NCBI GenBank assembly: GCA_049323275.1
Contig: JBMOOM010000103.1
Location: 62,001-126,000 of the forward strand
Origin: Taklimakanibacter sp049323275
GTDB lineage: Bacteria; Pseudomonadota; Alphaproteobacteria; Rhizobiales; Aestuariivirgaceae
DNA length: 64,000 nt
Direction of reading: 5' to 3'
The translations under genes were made by a program, and so were the position numbers. The notes under the pieces were generated by a model. The model had not been told where the DNA came from, ran no database searches, and saw only the letters and a list, made by a program, of their open reading frames with translations. Positions 32,478 through 40,778 of the stretch are shown here, in pieces (the stretch's first letter is position 1; the number at the start of each line of letters is the position of its first letter).

Positions 32478-33890
32478 TCAGGCCGCGGTGCCGCCGACGG
32501 TGATCTGATCGAGCCTGAGGCTCGGCTGGCCGACGCAGACCGGGACGCCCTGGCCCTGCTTGCCGCAGGTGCCGATGCCGGGATCGAGCGCCATGTCGTT
32601 GCCCACCATCGAGATGCGCTTCAGCGCGTCGGCGCCGTTGCCGATGATGGTGGCGCCCTTGACCGGCATGGTCAGGCGGCCGTTTTCGATCAGATAGGCC
32701 TCGGTGCAGGAGAACACGAACTTGCCGGAGGTGATGTCGACCTGGCCGCCGCCGAAGGACTTGGCGAAGAGGCCGTTCTTCACCGACGCCAGGATCTCGT
32801 CCGGGTGCTTGTCGCCATTGAGCATGTAGGTGTTGGTCATGCGCGGCATCGGGCTGTGGGCATAGGACTGGCGGCGCCCGTTGCCGGTGGGCTTCATGCC
32901 CATCAGCCGGGCATTAAGCCGGTCCTGCATATAGCCGACCAGGATGCCGTCCTCGATCAGCGTGGTCGTGGAGGAGGGGGTGCCCTCGTCGTCGATGGCG
33001 ATCGAGCCGCGGGCGCGCGCCACCGTGCCGTCATCGACGACGGTGATGCCGCGGGCGGCGATCCGCTCGCCCATCAGCCCGGCGAAGGCGCTGGTCTTCT
33101 TGCGGTTGAAATCGCCCTCGAGCCCATGGCCGATGGCTTCGTGCAGCAGGATGCCCGGCCAGCCGGGACCCAGCACGACATCCATTTCGCCGGCCGGCGC
33201 CGGTTTAGCCTCGAGGCCGACCAGCGACTGGCGCACCGCCTCCCTGACCGCGTCCTGCCAGGCGGCTTCGCTCACATAGTCGCTGTAGAGCCCGCGCCCG
33301 CCGAAACCGTAGGAGCCGCTGGCGCGTTCCGTGCCGTCGCTCGCCATGACGCTGACCTGGAAGCGCACCAGGGGCCGGCTGTCGCGATAAACCTCGCCCC
33401 CGGCGCGCAGGATCTCGATTTCCTGCCAGTCGCCGGAGAGCGAAACGCTGACCTGCTTGATTCGGGGATCGGCCTTGCGGGCGAAATCGTCGACCCGCTG
33501 CAGCAGCGCCACCTTGTCGGCGAAGGCGAAATGGTCGGACGGGTTCTGAGCCGGATAGAGTTCGCGATTCGTGCGCGCCGGCGCGGCCGCTATCGCCGAG
33601 GCGGGGCCGCCGATGATGGTGCGGCAGATATCGGCCGCCCGTTTCATGGCCGTCGCCGACAGCTCGGTCGAATGGGAATAGCCCTGGGTCTCGCCGCTCA
33701 CCACGCGCAGACCAAAGCCCTGCGCCTCGTCGAAGCTTGCCGATTTGAGCCGGCCGTCATCGAAGACGGCCTGCTCGGAAAGGCGCTGCTCGACGAAGAG
33801 CTCGCCGTCATCGGCGCCTTTCAGGGCGGAATCGAGGATCCGGGCGGCCTCGCCCCGGCCGATGCCCGCCTTGTCGAGAAGGGAGATCAT
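32478..33890 (-). CDS. tldD: Metalloprotease TldD
   Basis: 470 residues. Catalytic Zn2+ site HEAIGH at 250-255 (HExxxH) and downstream GTCGKQGQ supplying the third ligand. Works with PmbA/TldE as a heterodimeric protease. Its partner pmbA is at 16237-17574 on the same strand. It sits between the toxin-antitoxin pair and ialB; tldD beside the cox cluster is a standard arrangement in Hyphomicrobiales. The toxin gene converges on it with a 7-bp gap. Confidence 0.95.
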   Translation of the reverse strand: MISLLDKAGIGRGEAARILDSALKGADDGELFVEQRLSEQAVFDDGRLKSASFDEAQGFGLRVVSGETQGYSHSTELSATAMKRAADICRTIIGGPASAIAAAPARTNRELYPAQNPSDHFAFADKVALLQRVDDFARKADPRIKQVSVSLSGDWQEIEILRAGGEVYRDSRPLVRFQVSVMASDGTERASGSYGFGGRGLYSDYVSEAAWQDAVREAVRQSLVGLEAKPAPAGEMDVVLGPGWPGILLHEAIGHGLEGDFNRKKTSAFAGLMGERIAARGITVVDDGTVARARGSIAIDDEGTPSSTTTLIEDGILVGYMQDRLNARLMGMKPTGNGRRQSYAHSPMPRMTNTYMLNGDKHPDEILASVKNGLFAKSFGGGQVDITSGKFVFSCTEAYLIENGRLTMPVKGATIIGNGADALKRISMVGNDMALDPGIGTCGKQGQGVPVCVGQPSLRLDQITVGGTAA

Positions 33891-33910
33891 GGCCGGGCCG
33901 ACCTTGCGCG

Positions 33911-34552
33911 TCAGAGCTTGCCGAGCGCCGTATAGGCGGCGGCGAAGCCGTTGAGGGAAACCTTGATCGGCATGCTGATGCCGGGCGCTTCATAGATGAT
34001 GAAATTGGCGGCATTGCCCTTGCGGAACTTGTCGAGCGTCTGGGCGCCGGCTTCGCCGAAGGCCACGCAGATCTGCGGCGCGCAGCGCGTGAACGGGATG
34101 CGGCCGACCGCGCCGCCATCGATCTCGAGCGCCACGCCGGTCGGCAGATAGACGCCGATCGGGGCCATGATGCGCATCATGGTGACGTCCTTGCCGTTCT
34201 GCTTGCCGCGCACGAACACCGTGGTGAGCCCGACTTTGGCGTTCTTCTCGCTGCGGGCCGCCTGGACCATGCCGCATTGGCGCTCCGTCTCGCCCTGGGC
34301 GCCGCCCGGCTTCTGCTCGTCGGTGCACTGGATCGCCCAGTCGCCATGGGTGGCGACGATCTGCGGCGCCGGACCCTTGGCGGCGCGCGGACCGCCCTGA
34401 CCCTGGCCCTGCTGCTGCGCCTGCGGGTTGCGCGGGCCGAAATTGTTCTTCTGCGGGGCCTGATCTTCCTGGGCCAGCGCCGGGGCGATCGCGATGAGGG
34501 CGGCGACCGTCAAAGCGGGCCAGCGCAACATGTTCTTGGAGAAGATGGGCAC
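33911..34552 (-). CDS. Invasion-associated locus B (IalB) family protein
   Basis: 213 residues with a Sec signal peptide (cleavage near ALAQ, residue 28), a Gln/Gly-rich disordered segment (about 30-65) and the IalB domain (HGDWAIQC, VFVRGKQNGKDVTMMRIMAPIG, FTRCAPQICVAF). Four cysteines in the mature part suggest two disulfides. IalB is a virulence factor in Bartonella; free-living relatives are common and of unknown role. Upstream of tldD with 20 bp between. Confidence 0.88.
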   Translation of the reverse strand: MPIFSKNMLRWPALTVAALIAIAPALAQEDQAPQKNNFGPRNPQAQQQGQGQGGPRAAKGPAPQIVATHGDWAIQCTDEQKPGGAQGETERQCGMVQAARSEKNAKVGLTTVFVRGKQNGKDVTMMRIMAPIGVYLPTGVALEIDGGAVGRIPFTRCAPQICVAFGEAGAQTLDKFRKGNAANFIIYEAPGISMPIKVSLNGFAAAYTALGKL

Positions 34553-34594
34553 GGGGCTATCCTTGTTCTGTCTCGATTCGCGGGGCGGCTCTTA

Positions 34595-34705
34595 GAGCAA
34601 ATCCCGCCGAAGTTGAAGACTTCGGCGATAAGGATTTGCTCCAATATATCGATTTGGCGCGAATCCCTCTCGGCGAAGTGATTCCACTTCGCCGGGATAC
34701 GCGCC
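34595..34705. repeat. Two-hairpin palindromic element, family A copy 2
   Basis: Hairpin 1: outer GAGCAAATCC / GGATTTGCTC (34595-34604, 34632-34641), inner CGCCGAAGT / ACTTCGGCG. Hairpin 2: GGCGCG-A-ATCCC / GGGAT-A-CGCGCC (34656-34705) with inner CGGCGAAGTG / CACTTCGCCG. It lies between the divergent ialB and coxB genes. The rest of 34706-34939 shows no gene and probably holds the coxB promoter. Confidence 0.78.
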
Positions 34706-34939
34706 GGCGCTCTGAGGGATATTGGGCAATCGCCAAAGCTGCGCCGGGGCGTGTTTGTTCGCAAAAAATGAGGCGGAATTCCGGTTGCGGCAGAGCATGG
34801 GGACGCCACGACGTTTTGCCGCGCCGGGTCTGGTTGCGGCGGCTTTGCGAATGTGGTTCACAATTGGTTCCAGAACACGGGCAAGGCGAGCTTCGCACCA
34901 TTTTGTGCGGAGCAGCAAGGCATGAGGAAAGAGGCGGGA

Positions 34940-35827
34940 ATGAGATTTGCGAAACTTTGGGCCGGCTCGGCAGTGGCGTTGGCACTGAGCGCCGGAGCGG
35001 CTCTTGCCGAAGGTGGCGGCGGTCATGCCGTGCCCTGGCAGATGGGGCTGCAGCCGGGCGTGACGCCGGTGGCCGAGTTCATCCACTGGTTCCACAACTA
35101 TCTCCTGCTGCCCATCATCACGGTCATCACGCTCTTCGTTCTAGGCCTGCTCATCTATGTGATGGTCAAGTTCAACGCCAAGGCCAACCCGGTCCCGTCC
35201 AAGACCACGCACAATACGATGATCGAGGTCCTGTGGACCGTCATTCCGATCGTCATCCTGGTGGTCATCGCCATCCCGTCCTTCCGCCTCCTCTATCTCC
35301 AGCGCGACATGCCGCAGGGCGACATGACCATCAAGGTCATCGGCAACCCGTCCTGGAACTGGACTTACGAATACCCCGATCTCGGCACCAATGAGGACGG
35401 CTCGGCCAAGGTCTCCTTCACCGCTTATCTGAAGGCCAAGGACAAGCTCGAGCCGACCGACACCTGGCTGCTCTCGACCGACGTACCCGTCGTCGTTCCT
35501 GTCAACAAGACCGTCCGCCTCCATGTCACGTCGGATCCGGAAGGCATCATCCATGCCTGGACCATCCCGGCCTTCGGCATGAAGATCGACGCCATTCCGG
35601 GCCGCCTCAACGAGGACTGGTTCCGGGCGACCAAGGAAGGCGTCTATTATGGCCAGTGCTCGGAGCTGTGCGGCAAGGACCACGCCTTCATGCCGATCGA
35701 GGTTCACGTCGTGTCGCAGGCCGATTTCGACGCCTGGGCCGAGAAGATCAAGACGGCCGGAGCGGATGAGGCGCGCAGCTATCTGTTCGCGCTGCTCAAG
35801 GCCAAAGGCCAGCTGGCGCAGAAATAA
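34940..35827 (+). CDS. coxB: Cytochrome c oxidase subunit II
   Basis: 295 residues. Signal peptide (to about residue 24, ALAE), two membrane helices (about 48-75 and 90-112), then the periplasmic CuA domain with the QCSELCGKDHAFM cluster (two Cys, His and Met ligands; Glu backbone ligand). Accepts electrons from cytochrome c. The ATG at 34940 was chosen for its GAGGCGGG leader; an ATG at 34922 is possible. First gene of the oxidase cluster. Confidence 0.97.
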   Translation: MRFAKLWAGSAVALALSAGAALAEGGGGHAVPWQMGLQPGVTPVAEFIHWFHNYLLLPIITVITLFVLGLLIYVMVKFNAKANPVPSKTTHNTMIEVLWTVIPIVILVVIAIPSFRLLYLQRDMPQGDMTIKVIGNPSWNWTYEYPDLGTNEDGSAKVSFTAYLKAKDKLEPTDTWLLSTDVPVVVPVNKTVRLHVTSDPEGIIHAWTIPAFGMKIDAIPGRLNEDWFRATKEGVYYGQCSELCGKDHAFMPIEVHVVSQADFDAWAEKIKTAGADEARSYLFALLKAKGQLAQK

Positions 35828-35871
35828 GGGGACGGCCGCCGCGGCGGCCAGCACATTGAAGGTTTACGAAC

Positions 35872-37521
35872 ATGGCACATGCCGCAACCGCTCATGACGA
35901 TCACGGCCATCCGACCGGATGGAAGCGCTACCTCTATTCGACGAACCACAAGGACATCGGCACGATGTATCTGTGGTTCGCGATCTTCGCGGGCGTGATC
36001 GGGGGCATCCTGTCGGTCCTGATGCGCGTCGAGCTCGCCGAGCCCGGCATCCAGATCTTCCACGGCCTGGCGGCCATGGTCTATGGCGGCGAGGCCGACG
36101 CCTCGATCGACGCCGGCAAGCACATGTTCAACGTGTTCGTCACCGCGCATGGCCTGCTGATGATCTTCTTCATGGTCATGCCGGCGATGATCGGCGGCTA
36201 TGGCAACTGGTTCGTGCCGCTGATGATCGGCGCGCCGGACATGGCCTTCCCGCGCATGAACAACATTTCCTTCTGGCTGCTGCCGCCGGCCCTGGCGCTG
36301 CTGCTCATCTCGATGTTCGTCGAAGGTCCCGCGGGCGCCCATGGCGTGGGCGGCGGCTGGACGATCTATCCGCCGCTGTCGACCTCGGGCCAGCCCGGTC
36401 CGGCGATGGATTTCGCCATCCTGTCGCTCCACATCGCCGGCGCCTCGTCGATCCTCGGCGCCATCAACTTCATCACCACGATCTTCAACATGCGCGCGCC
36501 CGGCATGACGCTGCACAAGATGCCGCTGTTCGTCTGGTCGGTCCTGGTGACGGTGTTCCTCCTGCTGCTGTCGCTGCCCGTTCTCGCCGGCGCCATCACC
36601 ATGCTGCTCACCGACCGCAATTTCGGCACCAGCTTCTTCGTGCCGTCGAAGGGCGGCGACCCGGTGCTCTATCAGCATCTGTTCTGGTTCTTCGGCCATC
36701 CGGAAGTGTACATTCTCATTCTTCCGGGCTTCGGCATCGTCAGCCACATCGTGTCGACCTTCTCGCGCAAGCCCGTCTTCGGTTATCTCGGCATGGCCTA
36801 TGCCATGGTCGCGATCGGCGTCGTCGGCTTCGTCGTGTGGGCTCACCACATGTATACGGTGGGCATGGATGCCGACACGCAGGCCTATTTCGTCGCCGCC
36901 ACGATGATCATTGCGGTGCCGACGGGCGTTAAGATCTTCTCGTGGATCGCCACGATGTGGGGCGGGTCGATCGAGTTCCGCACGCCCATGCTGTGGGCGA
37001 TCGGCTTCATCTTCCTGTTCACCGTCGGCGGCGTCACCGGCGTGGTGCTCGCCAATGCCGGCGCCGACCGCTCGCTGCACGACACCTATTACGTGGTGGC
37101 GCACTTCCACTACGTGCTGTCGCTCGGCGCGGTCTTCGCCATCTTCGGCGCCTGGTACTACTGGTTCCCGAAGATCACCGGCTACATGTATTCCGAGACC
37201 ATCGGCAAGCTGCATTTCTGGATCCAGTTCATCGGCGTGAACCTGATCTTCTTCCCGCAGCACTTCCTGGGATTGGCCGGCATGCCGCGCCGCTACATCG
37301 ACTATCCGGATGTCTATGCCGGCTGGAACATGGTGTCGTCTATCGGCTCCTACATCTCGGCCTTCTCGGTGCTGATCTTCCTCTATGGCGTGTTCCAGGC
37401 CTATGCCAGGAAGGTGAGGGCCCCGGACAATCCGTGGGGCGAGGGCGCCACGACGCTCGAATGGACGCTGTCGTCGCCGCCGCCCTTCCATCAGTTCAGC
37501 ACTCTGCCGGTCATCCGGTAA
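35872..37521 (+). CDS. ctaD: Cytochrome c oxidase subunit I (aa3-type)
   Basis: 549 residues, 12 helices. Haem a and a3-CuB ligands are all visible: VTAHGLLM (His), HPEVYILILP (His cross-linked to Tyr), WAHHMYTVG (His-His) and VAHFHYVLS (two His). K- and D-channel elements are typical of the A1 aa3 type. Catalyses O2 reduction with proton pumping. 44 bp after coxB. Confidence 0.98.
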   Translation: MAHAATAHDDHGHPTGWKRYLYSTNHKDIGTMYLWFAIFAGVIGGILSVLMRVELAEPGIQIFHGLAAMVYGGEADASIDAGKHMFNVFVTAHGLLMIFFMVMPAMIGGYGNWFVPLMIGAPDMAFPRMNNISFWLLPPALALLLISMFVEGPAGAHGVGGGWTIYPPLSTSGQPGPAMDFAILSLHIAGASSILGAINFITTIFNMRAPGMTLHKMPLFVWSVLVTVFLLLLSLPVLAGAITMLLTDRNFGTSFFVPSKGGDPVLYQHLFWFFGHPEVYILILPGFGIVSHIVSTFSRKPVFGYLGMAYAMVAIGVVGFVVWAHHMYTVGMDADTQAYFVAATMIIAVPTGVKIFSWIATMWGGSIEFRTPMLWAIGFIFLFTVGGVTGVVLANAGADRSLHDTYYVVAHFHYVLSLGAVFAIFGAWYYWFPKITGYMYSETIGKLHFWIQFIGVNLIFFPQHFLGLAGMPRRYIDYPDVYAGWNMVSSIGSYISAFSVLIFLYGVFQAYARKVRAPDNPWGEGATTLEWTLSSPPPFHQFSTLPVIR

Positions 37522-37577
37522 CGACAAACAAGGCGAGGCCGCCGGTCAGGCGGCCTCAGCCGACTTGAAGGACAGGA

Positions 37578-38528
37578 ATGAGCGATATTCACGCCGATAT
37601 TTCCGACAAGAGCGAAGCCGCTCTGGGCGGGCAGGGCACGGTCAAGGATTACTGGTCCTTGCTCAAGCCGCGCGTGATGTCGCTCGTCATTTTCACCGCG
37701 CTTGCGGGTCTCGTGGCCGCGCCCGGCGACATCCATCCCTGGCTCGCCATGGTGGCGCTGCTCGCCATTGCCGTCGGCGCCGGCGCCTCGGGCGCCCTCA
37801 ATATGTGGTATGATTCCGATATCGACGCGCTGATGGCGCGCACCGCCAACCGGCCGGTGCCGCGCGGCGCCATCCTGCCTGGCGAGGCCTTGGGTTTCGG
37901 CATGGCGCTGGCGGTGGGCTCGGTGCTCATTCTGGGCCTCCTCGTCAATATCGTCTCCGCCGCGCTCCTCGCTTTCACCATCTTCTTCTATGCCGTCATC
38001 TATACGATGTGGCTCAAGCGCTCGACGCCGCAGAACATCGTGATCGGCGGCGCCGCCGGCGCCTTCCCGCCGATGATCGGGTGGGCCGCCGCCACCGGAT
38101 CCGTGTCGCTCGCCTCGATCGCGCTGTTCCTCATCATCTTCATGTGGACGCCGCCGCATTTCTGGGCGCTGGCGCTGTTCCGCGAGGGCGACTATGCCCG
38201 CGCCGGCGTCCCGATGATGCCGAACGTGGCGGGAGCCCGCGAGACGCGCAAGCAGATCCTGCTCTATAGCCTCGTCCTCGTGCCGGTCACTTTCCTGCCT
38301 TCGCTCCTCGGCACCACCGGCATGCTCTATACGGCGGTGACGGCCGTTCTCGGCATCGCCTTCCTGTGGCATGCCGTCGATGTCTACCGGATCACCGAGG
38401 GCGATGCGGCGCGCCGCGCCTGCCGGCGCCTGTTCGGCTTCTCGATCCTCTATCTCTTCGCCCTTTTCGCGCTCATCATCGCCGAGCGTCTCCTCGGCAT
38501 AGCGCCTTTCGCCCCGGTCATCGGATGA
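37578..38528 (+). CDS. ctaB: Protohaem IX farnesyltransferase (haem O synthase)
   Basis: 316 residues, UbiA-superfamily membrane enzyme. Asp-rich motifs NMWYDSDIDALMARTANRPVP (first, near 80-100) and the second near FREGDYARAGVPMM. Makes haem O, the precursor of haem A for subunit I. Follows ctaD by 56 bp. ctaA is not in the window. Confidence 0.96.
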   Translation: MSDIHADISDKSEAALGGQGTVKDYWSLLKPRVMSLVIFTALAGLVAAPGDIHPWLAMVALLAIAVGAGASGALNMWYDSDIDALMARTANRPVPRGAILPGEALGFGMALAVGSVLILGLLVNIVSAALLAFTIFFYAVIYTMWLKRSTPQNIVIGGAAGAFPPMIGWAAATGSVSLASIALFLIIFMWTPPHFWALALFREGDYARAGVPMMPNVAGARETRKQILLYSLVLVPVTFLPSLLGTTGMLYTAVTAVLGIAFLWHAVDVYRITEGDAARRACRRLFGFSILYLFALFALIIAERLLGIAPFAPVIG

Positions 38529-38686
38529 GCCAGATCATGGAACAAAGACCCTTCTCGCCCGAGGATATGAGCCGCCGCCGCAAGCGTTCGATCGCGCTGG
38601 CGCTGGTGCTCGCCGGCCTTGTCGTTCTCTTCTTCGTGACCACCATCGTGCGCCTCGGCGGCGAGGTGGCGCTCCGGAATTTCTGA
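38525..38686 (+). CDS. Small membrane protein of the oxidase cluster (CoxF-like)
   Basis: 53 residues: a basic N-terminus (MSRRRKRS) and one membrane helix (about 20-42). The ATG at 38525 overlaps the ctaB stop as ATGA, and the stop is 1 bp before ctaG. Coupling and position are those of the short CoxF-type gene between ctaB and ctaG in Hyphomicrobiales. Precise role unknown; assembly of the oxidase is likely. Confidence 0.8.
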   Translation: MSQIMEQRPFSPEDMSRRRKRSIALALVLAGLVVLFFVTTIVRLGGEVALRNF

Positions 38687-38687
38687 C

Positions 38688-39290
38688 ATGCAGCGCACGC
38701 CTTCGACTCCCGATGCCAACAAGAACCGCAGGGTGGCCCTGATCTCGGTCGCCGTGGTGGTCGGCATGGTCGGTCTCGCTTATGCGTCCGTGCCGCTCTA
38801 CCGGTTGTTCTGCCAGGTCACCGGCTTCGGCGGCACCACCCAGCGGGCCGAAGCGGCGCCCGAAAAGACCGTCGACCGGCGCATGACCATCCTGTTCGAC
38901 GCCAATACCGCGGGCAGCCTGCCCTGGACCTTCGAGCCGGTGCAGCGCTCGCTCGACGTCAAGGTCGGCGAGGAGAACTTCGCCTATTATCGCGCCACCA
39001 ACAATGCGGATCATGCGATCACCGGCTCGGCCGTGTTCAATGTGACGCCCGATACGACCGGCGCCTACTTCAACAAGATCGAGTGCTTCTGCTTCACCCA
39101 GCAGACGCTGCAGCCCGGCCAGTCGGTCGAGATGCCGGTGTCCTTCTTCATCGACCCGGCGATCGTCGACGATCGCGGCCTCGACAAGATCAACACGATC
39201 ACACTGTCTTACACTTTCTATCCGTCGGACGAGCCGAGCAATGTCTCGTCGACCGAGAAAAAGACTTCAACCGATACCAATCTGAACTGA
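38688..39290 (+). CDS. ctaG: Cytochrome c oxidase assembly protein CtaG (Cox11)
   Basis: 200 residues: one N-terminal membrane anchor (about 16-36) and a periplasmic Ig-like copper domain with the copper-binding motif ECFCFTQQ. It inserts CuB into subunit I. The final 18 residues are Ser/Thr-rich. Starts 1 bp after the small membrane-protein gene. Confidence 0.96.
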   Translation: MQRTPSTPDANKNRRVALISVAVVVGMVGLAYASVPLYRLFCQVTGFGGTTQRAEAAPEKTVDRRMTILFDANTAGSLPWTFEPVQRSLDVKVGEENFAYYRATNNADHAITGSAVFNVTPDTTGAYFNKIECFCFTQQTLQPGQSVEMPVSFFIDPAIVDDRGLDKINTITLSYTFYPSDEPSNVSSTEKKTSTDTNLN

Positions 39291-39309
39291 CGCCTGAGGA
39301 GCAGGGGAC

Positions 39310-40164
39310 ATGGCCGACGCACACGCAAAGAACCACGACTACCATCTGGTCGACCCAAGCCCATGGCCGGTGGTCGGCGCGGGCTCGGCCTTCATTCTCG
39401 CCGTCGGCGCGATCATCTGGATGCACGGCTCCGCCCCCTGGGTGGCGCTCGTCGGTCTCGCTCTCGTCCTCTACACCATGTTCATGTGGTGGCGTGACGT
39501 CATCAAGGAGAGCCACAAGGGCGATCACACCGAGGTCGTGTCGCTGCATCTGCGCTACGGCATGCTGCTCTTCATCGCCTCGGAAGTGATGTTCTTCGTC
39601 GCCTGGTTCTGGGCCTTCTTCGACGCCAGCCTGTTCACCGGCGAAGCGATGCAGGCGGCGCGTGTCGAGGCGACCGGCGGCGTGTGGCCGCCCAAGGGCG
39701 TCGACGTCTTCGATCCCTGGCATCTGCCGCTCATCAACACGCTGATCCTGCTCACCTCGGGCACGACCGTCACCTGGGCGCATCACGCGCTGCTCAACAA
39801 TGACCGCAAGGGCCTGAAATGGGGCCTGGCGCTCACCGTCGCCCTGGGCCTCGTCTTCACCGTGGTGCAGGCCTACGAATATGCCCATGCCGCTTTCGCC
39901 TTCAACCGCGACAATGGCGGCAATATCTACGGCTCGACCTTCTTCATGGCGACCGGCTTCCACGGCTTCCATGTCATCGTCGGCACGCTGTTCCTGATCG
40001 TCTGCCTCTTCCGCGCGCTCAAGGGCCATTTCCGTCCCGAGAAGCATTTCGGTTTCGAGGCGGCCGCCTGGTACTGGCATTTCGTCGACGTCGTCTGGCT
40101 GTTCCTCTTCGCCTGCATCTATGTGTGGGGTTCGGCCGGCGTGCAGTTCGCCGCCGAGCACTAG
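39310..40164 (+). CDS. coxC: Cytochrome c oxidase subunit III
   Basis: 284 residues, seven helices. Conserved EVMFFVAWFWAFFDASL and WHFVDVVWLFLFACIYVWG at the end. Stabilises subunit I proton pumping. A GAGGAGCAGGGG leader precedes the ATG. Followed by three palindromic elements before the DUF983 gene. Confidence 0.97.
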   Translation: MADAHAKNHDYHLVDPSPWPVVGAGSAFILAVGAIIWMHGSAPWVALVGLALVLYTMFMWWRDVIKESHKGDHTEVVSLHLRYGMLLFIASEVMFFVAWFWAFFDASLFTGEAMQAARVEATGGVWPPKGVDVFDPWHLPLINTLILLTSGTTVTWAHHALLNNDRKGLKWGLALTVALGLVFTVVQAYEYAHAAFAFNRDNGGNIYGSTFFMATGFHGFHVIVGTLFLIVCLFRALKGHFRPEKHFGFEAAAWYWHFVDVVWLFLFACIYVWGSAGVQFAAEH

Positions 40165-40275
40165 ATCACGATGAGTTTGGGTTGACTCAATCCAAACTCA
40201 TAAACGTGATCGGAATCTTATATTTAGCGCGTGATCGGACGGAAAGCCGGTGTCCACTTTTCCTGATCACGCGCT
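40164..40275 (-). repeat. Two-hairpin palindromic element, family B copy 3 (inverted)
   Basis: Hairpin A: GATCACGATGAGTTTGG pairs with CCAAACTCATAAACGTGATC (40164-40211). Hairpin B: AGCGCGTGATC (40226-40236) with GATCACGCGCT (40265-40275). Reverse-complemented it shows the family-B core GATC-AGGAAAAGTG...CCGGCTTTCC-GATC followed by a second hairpin, matching 22501-22600 in layout but with different stems. Confidence 0.72.
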
Positions 40276-40276
40276 A

Positions 40277-40323
40277 GCGTGCTTCCCGCCAAAGTTGCTC
40301 GACTTGGCGACAAGGAAGCACTC
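40277..40323. repeat. Nested palindromic element, family A copy 3
   Basis: Outer arms GCGTGCTTCC / GGAAGCACTC (one mismatch) and inner CGCCAAAGT / ACTTGGCG. Same plan as 26955-27005. It directly adjoins the family-B copy. Confidence 0.68.
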
Positions 40324-40345
40324 AGGATGGACAACAACAATAAAT

Positions 40346-40370
40346 CCCCTCTCCCCGCCCGGGAGAGGGG
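40346..40370 (+). repeat. CCCCTCTCCC hairpin (family C)
   Basis: Perfect 10-bp inverted repeat CCCCTCTCCC / GGGAGAGGGG with a 5-nt loop, no U-run. Similar hairpins occur at 50715-50735 and 54257-54277. Lies 31 bp before the DUF983 start, so it may also shape that gene's leader. Confidence 0.65.
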
Positions 40371-40400
40371 ACCAAATTGGGGACCCGGCGGAGTGATGCC

Positions 40401-40778
40401 ATGACCGAGCCCTATTATCCCGATCTGTCCCCGATAAAGACCGGCCTCGCCGGCAAATGCCCGCGCTGCGGCCGCGGCCGGCTGTTTACGGGCTATCTCG
40501 CGGTGGCGAAGAACTGCAGCTCCTGCGGCCTTTCCTTTGATTTCGCCGATGCCGGCGACGGCGCCGCCTGGTTCGTCATGCTGTTCGTCTGCTTCGTCGG
40601 CGTGGGCAGCATTCTCGGCATCGAAGTGGCCTATTCGCCGCCCTTCTGGGCCCATGCGCTGATCGCCATTCCGCTCATCATCCTGCTGCCGCTCGTCCTG
40701 CTGCGCCCGGCCAAGGGCATCCTTCTCTGCCAGCAATGGAAGACCAAGGCCGAGGAAGGCCGGCACACGCCACAATGA
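40401..40778 (+). CDS. DUF983 family membrane protein
   Basis: 125 residues. N-terminal zinc ribbon (CPRCGRGRLF and CSSCGLSF) followed by two membrane helices (about 52-75 and 80-102). The family is regularly found between coxC and SURF1 in Alphaproteobacteria, so a role in oxidase assembly is likely but unproven. The ATG at 40401 was chosen; the stop overlaps the SURF1 start (ATGA). Confidence 0.87.
   Translation: MTEPYYPDLSPIKTGLAGKCPRCGRGRLFTGYLAVAKNCSSCGLSFDFADAGDGAAWFVMLFVCFVGVGSILGIEVAYSPPFWAHALIAIPLIILLPLVLLRPAKGILLCQQWKTKAEEGRHTPQ

Noticed and set aside
35779..37527. 582-codon open frame antisense to ctaD
   Set aside because: Acidic and His-rich low-complexity translation covering exactly the subunit I gene; a shadow of its codon bias.
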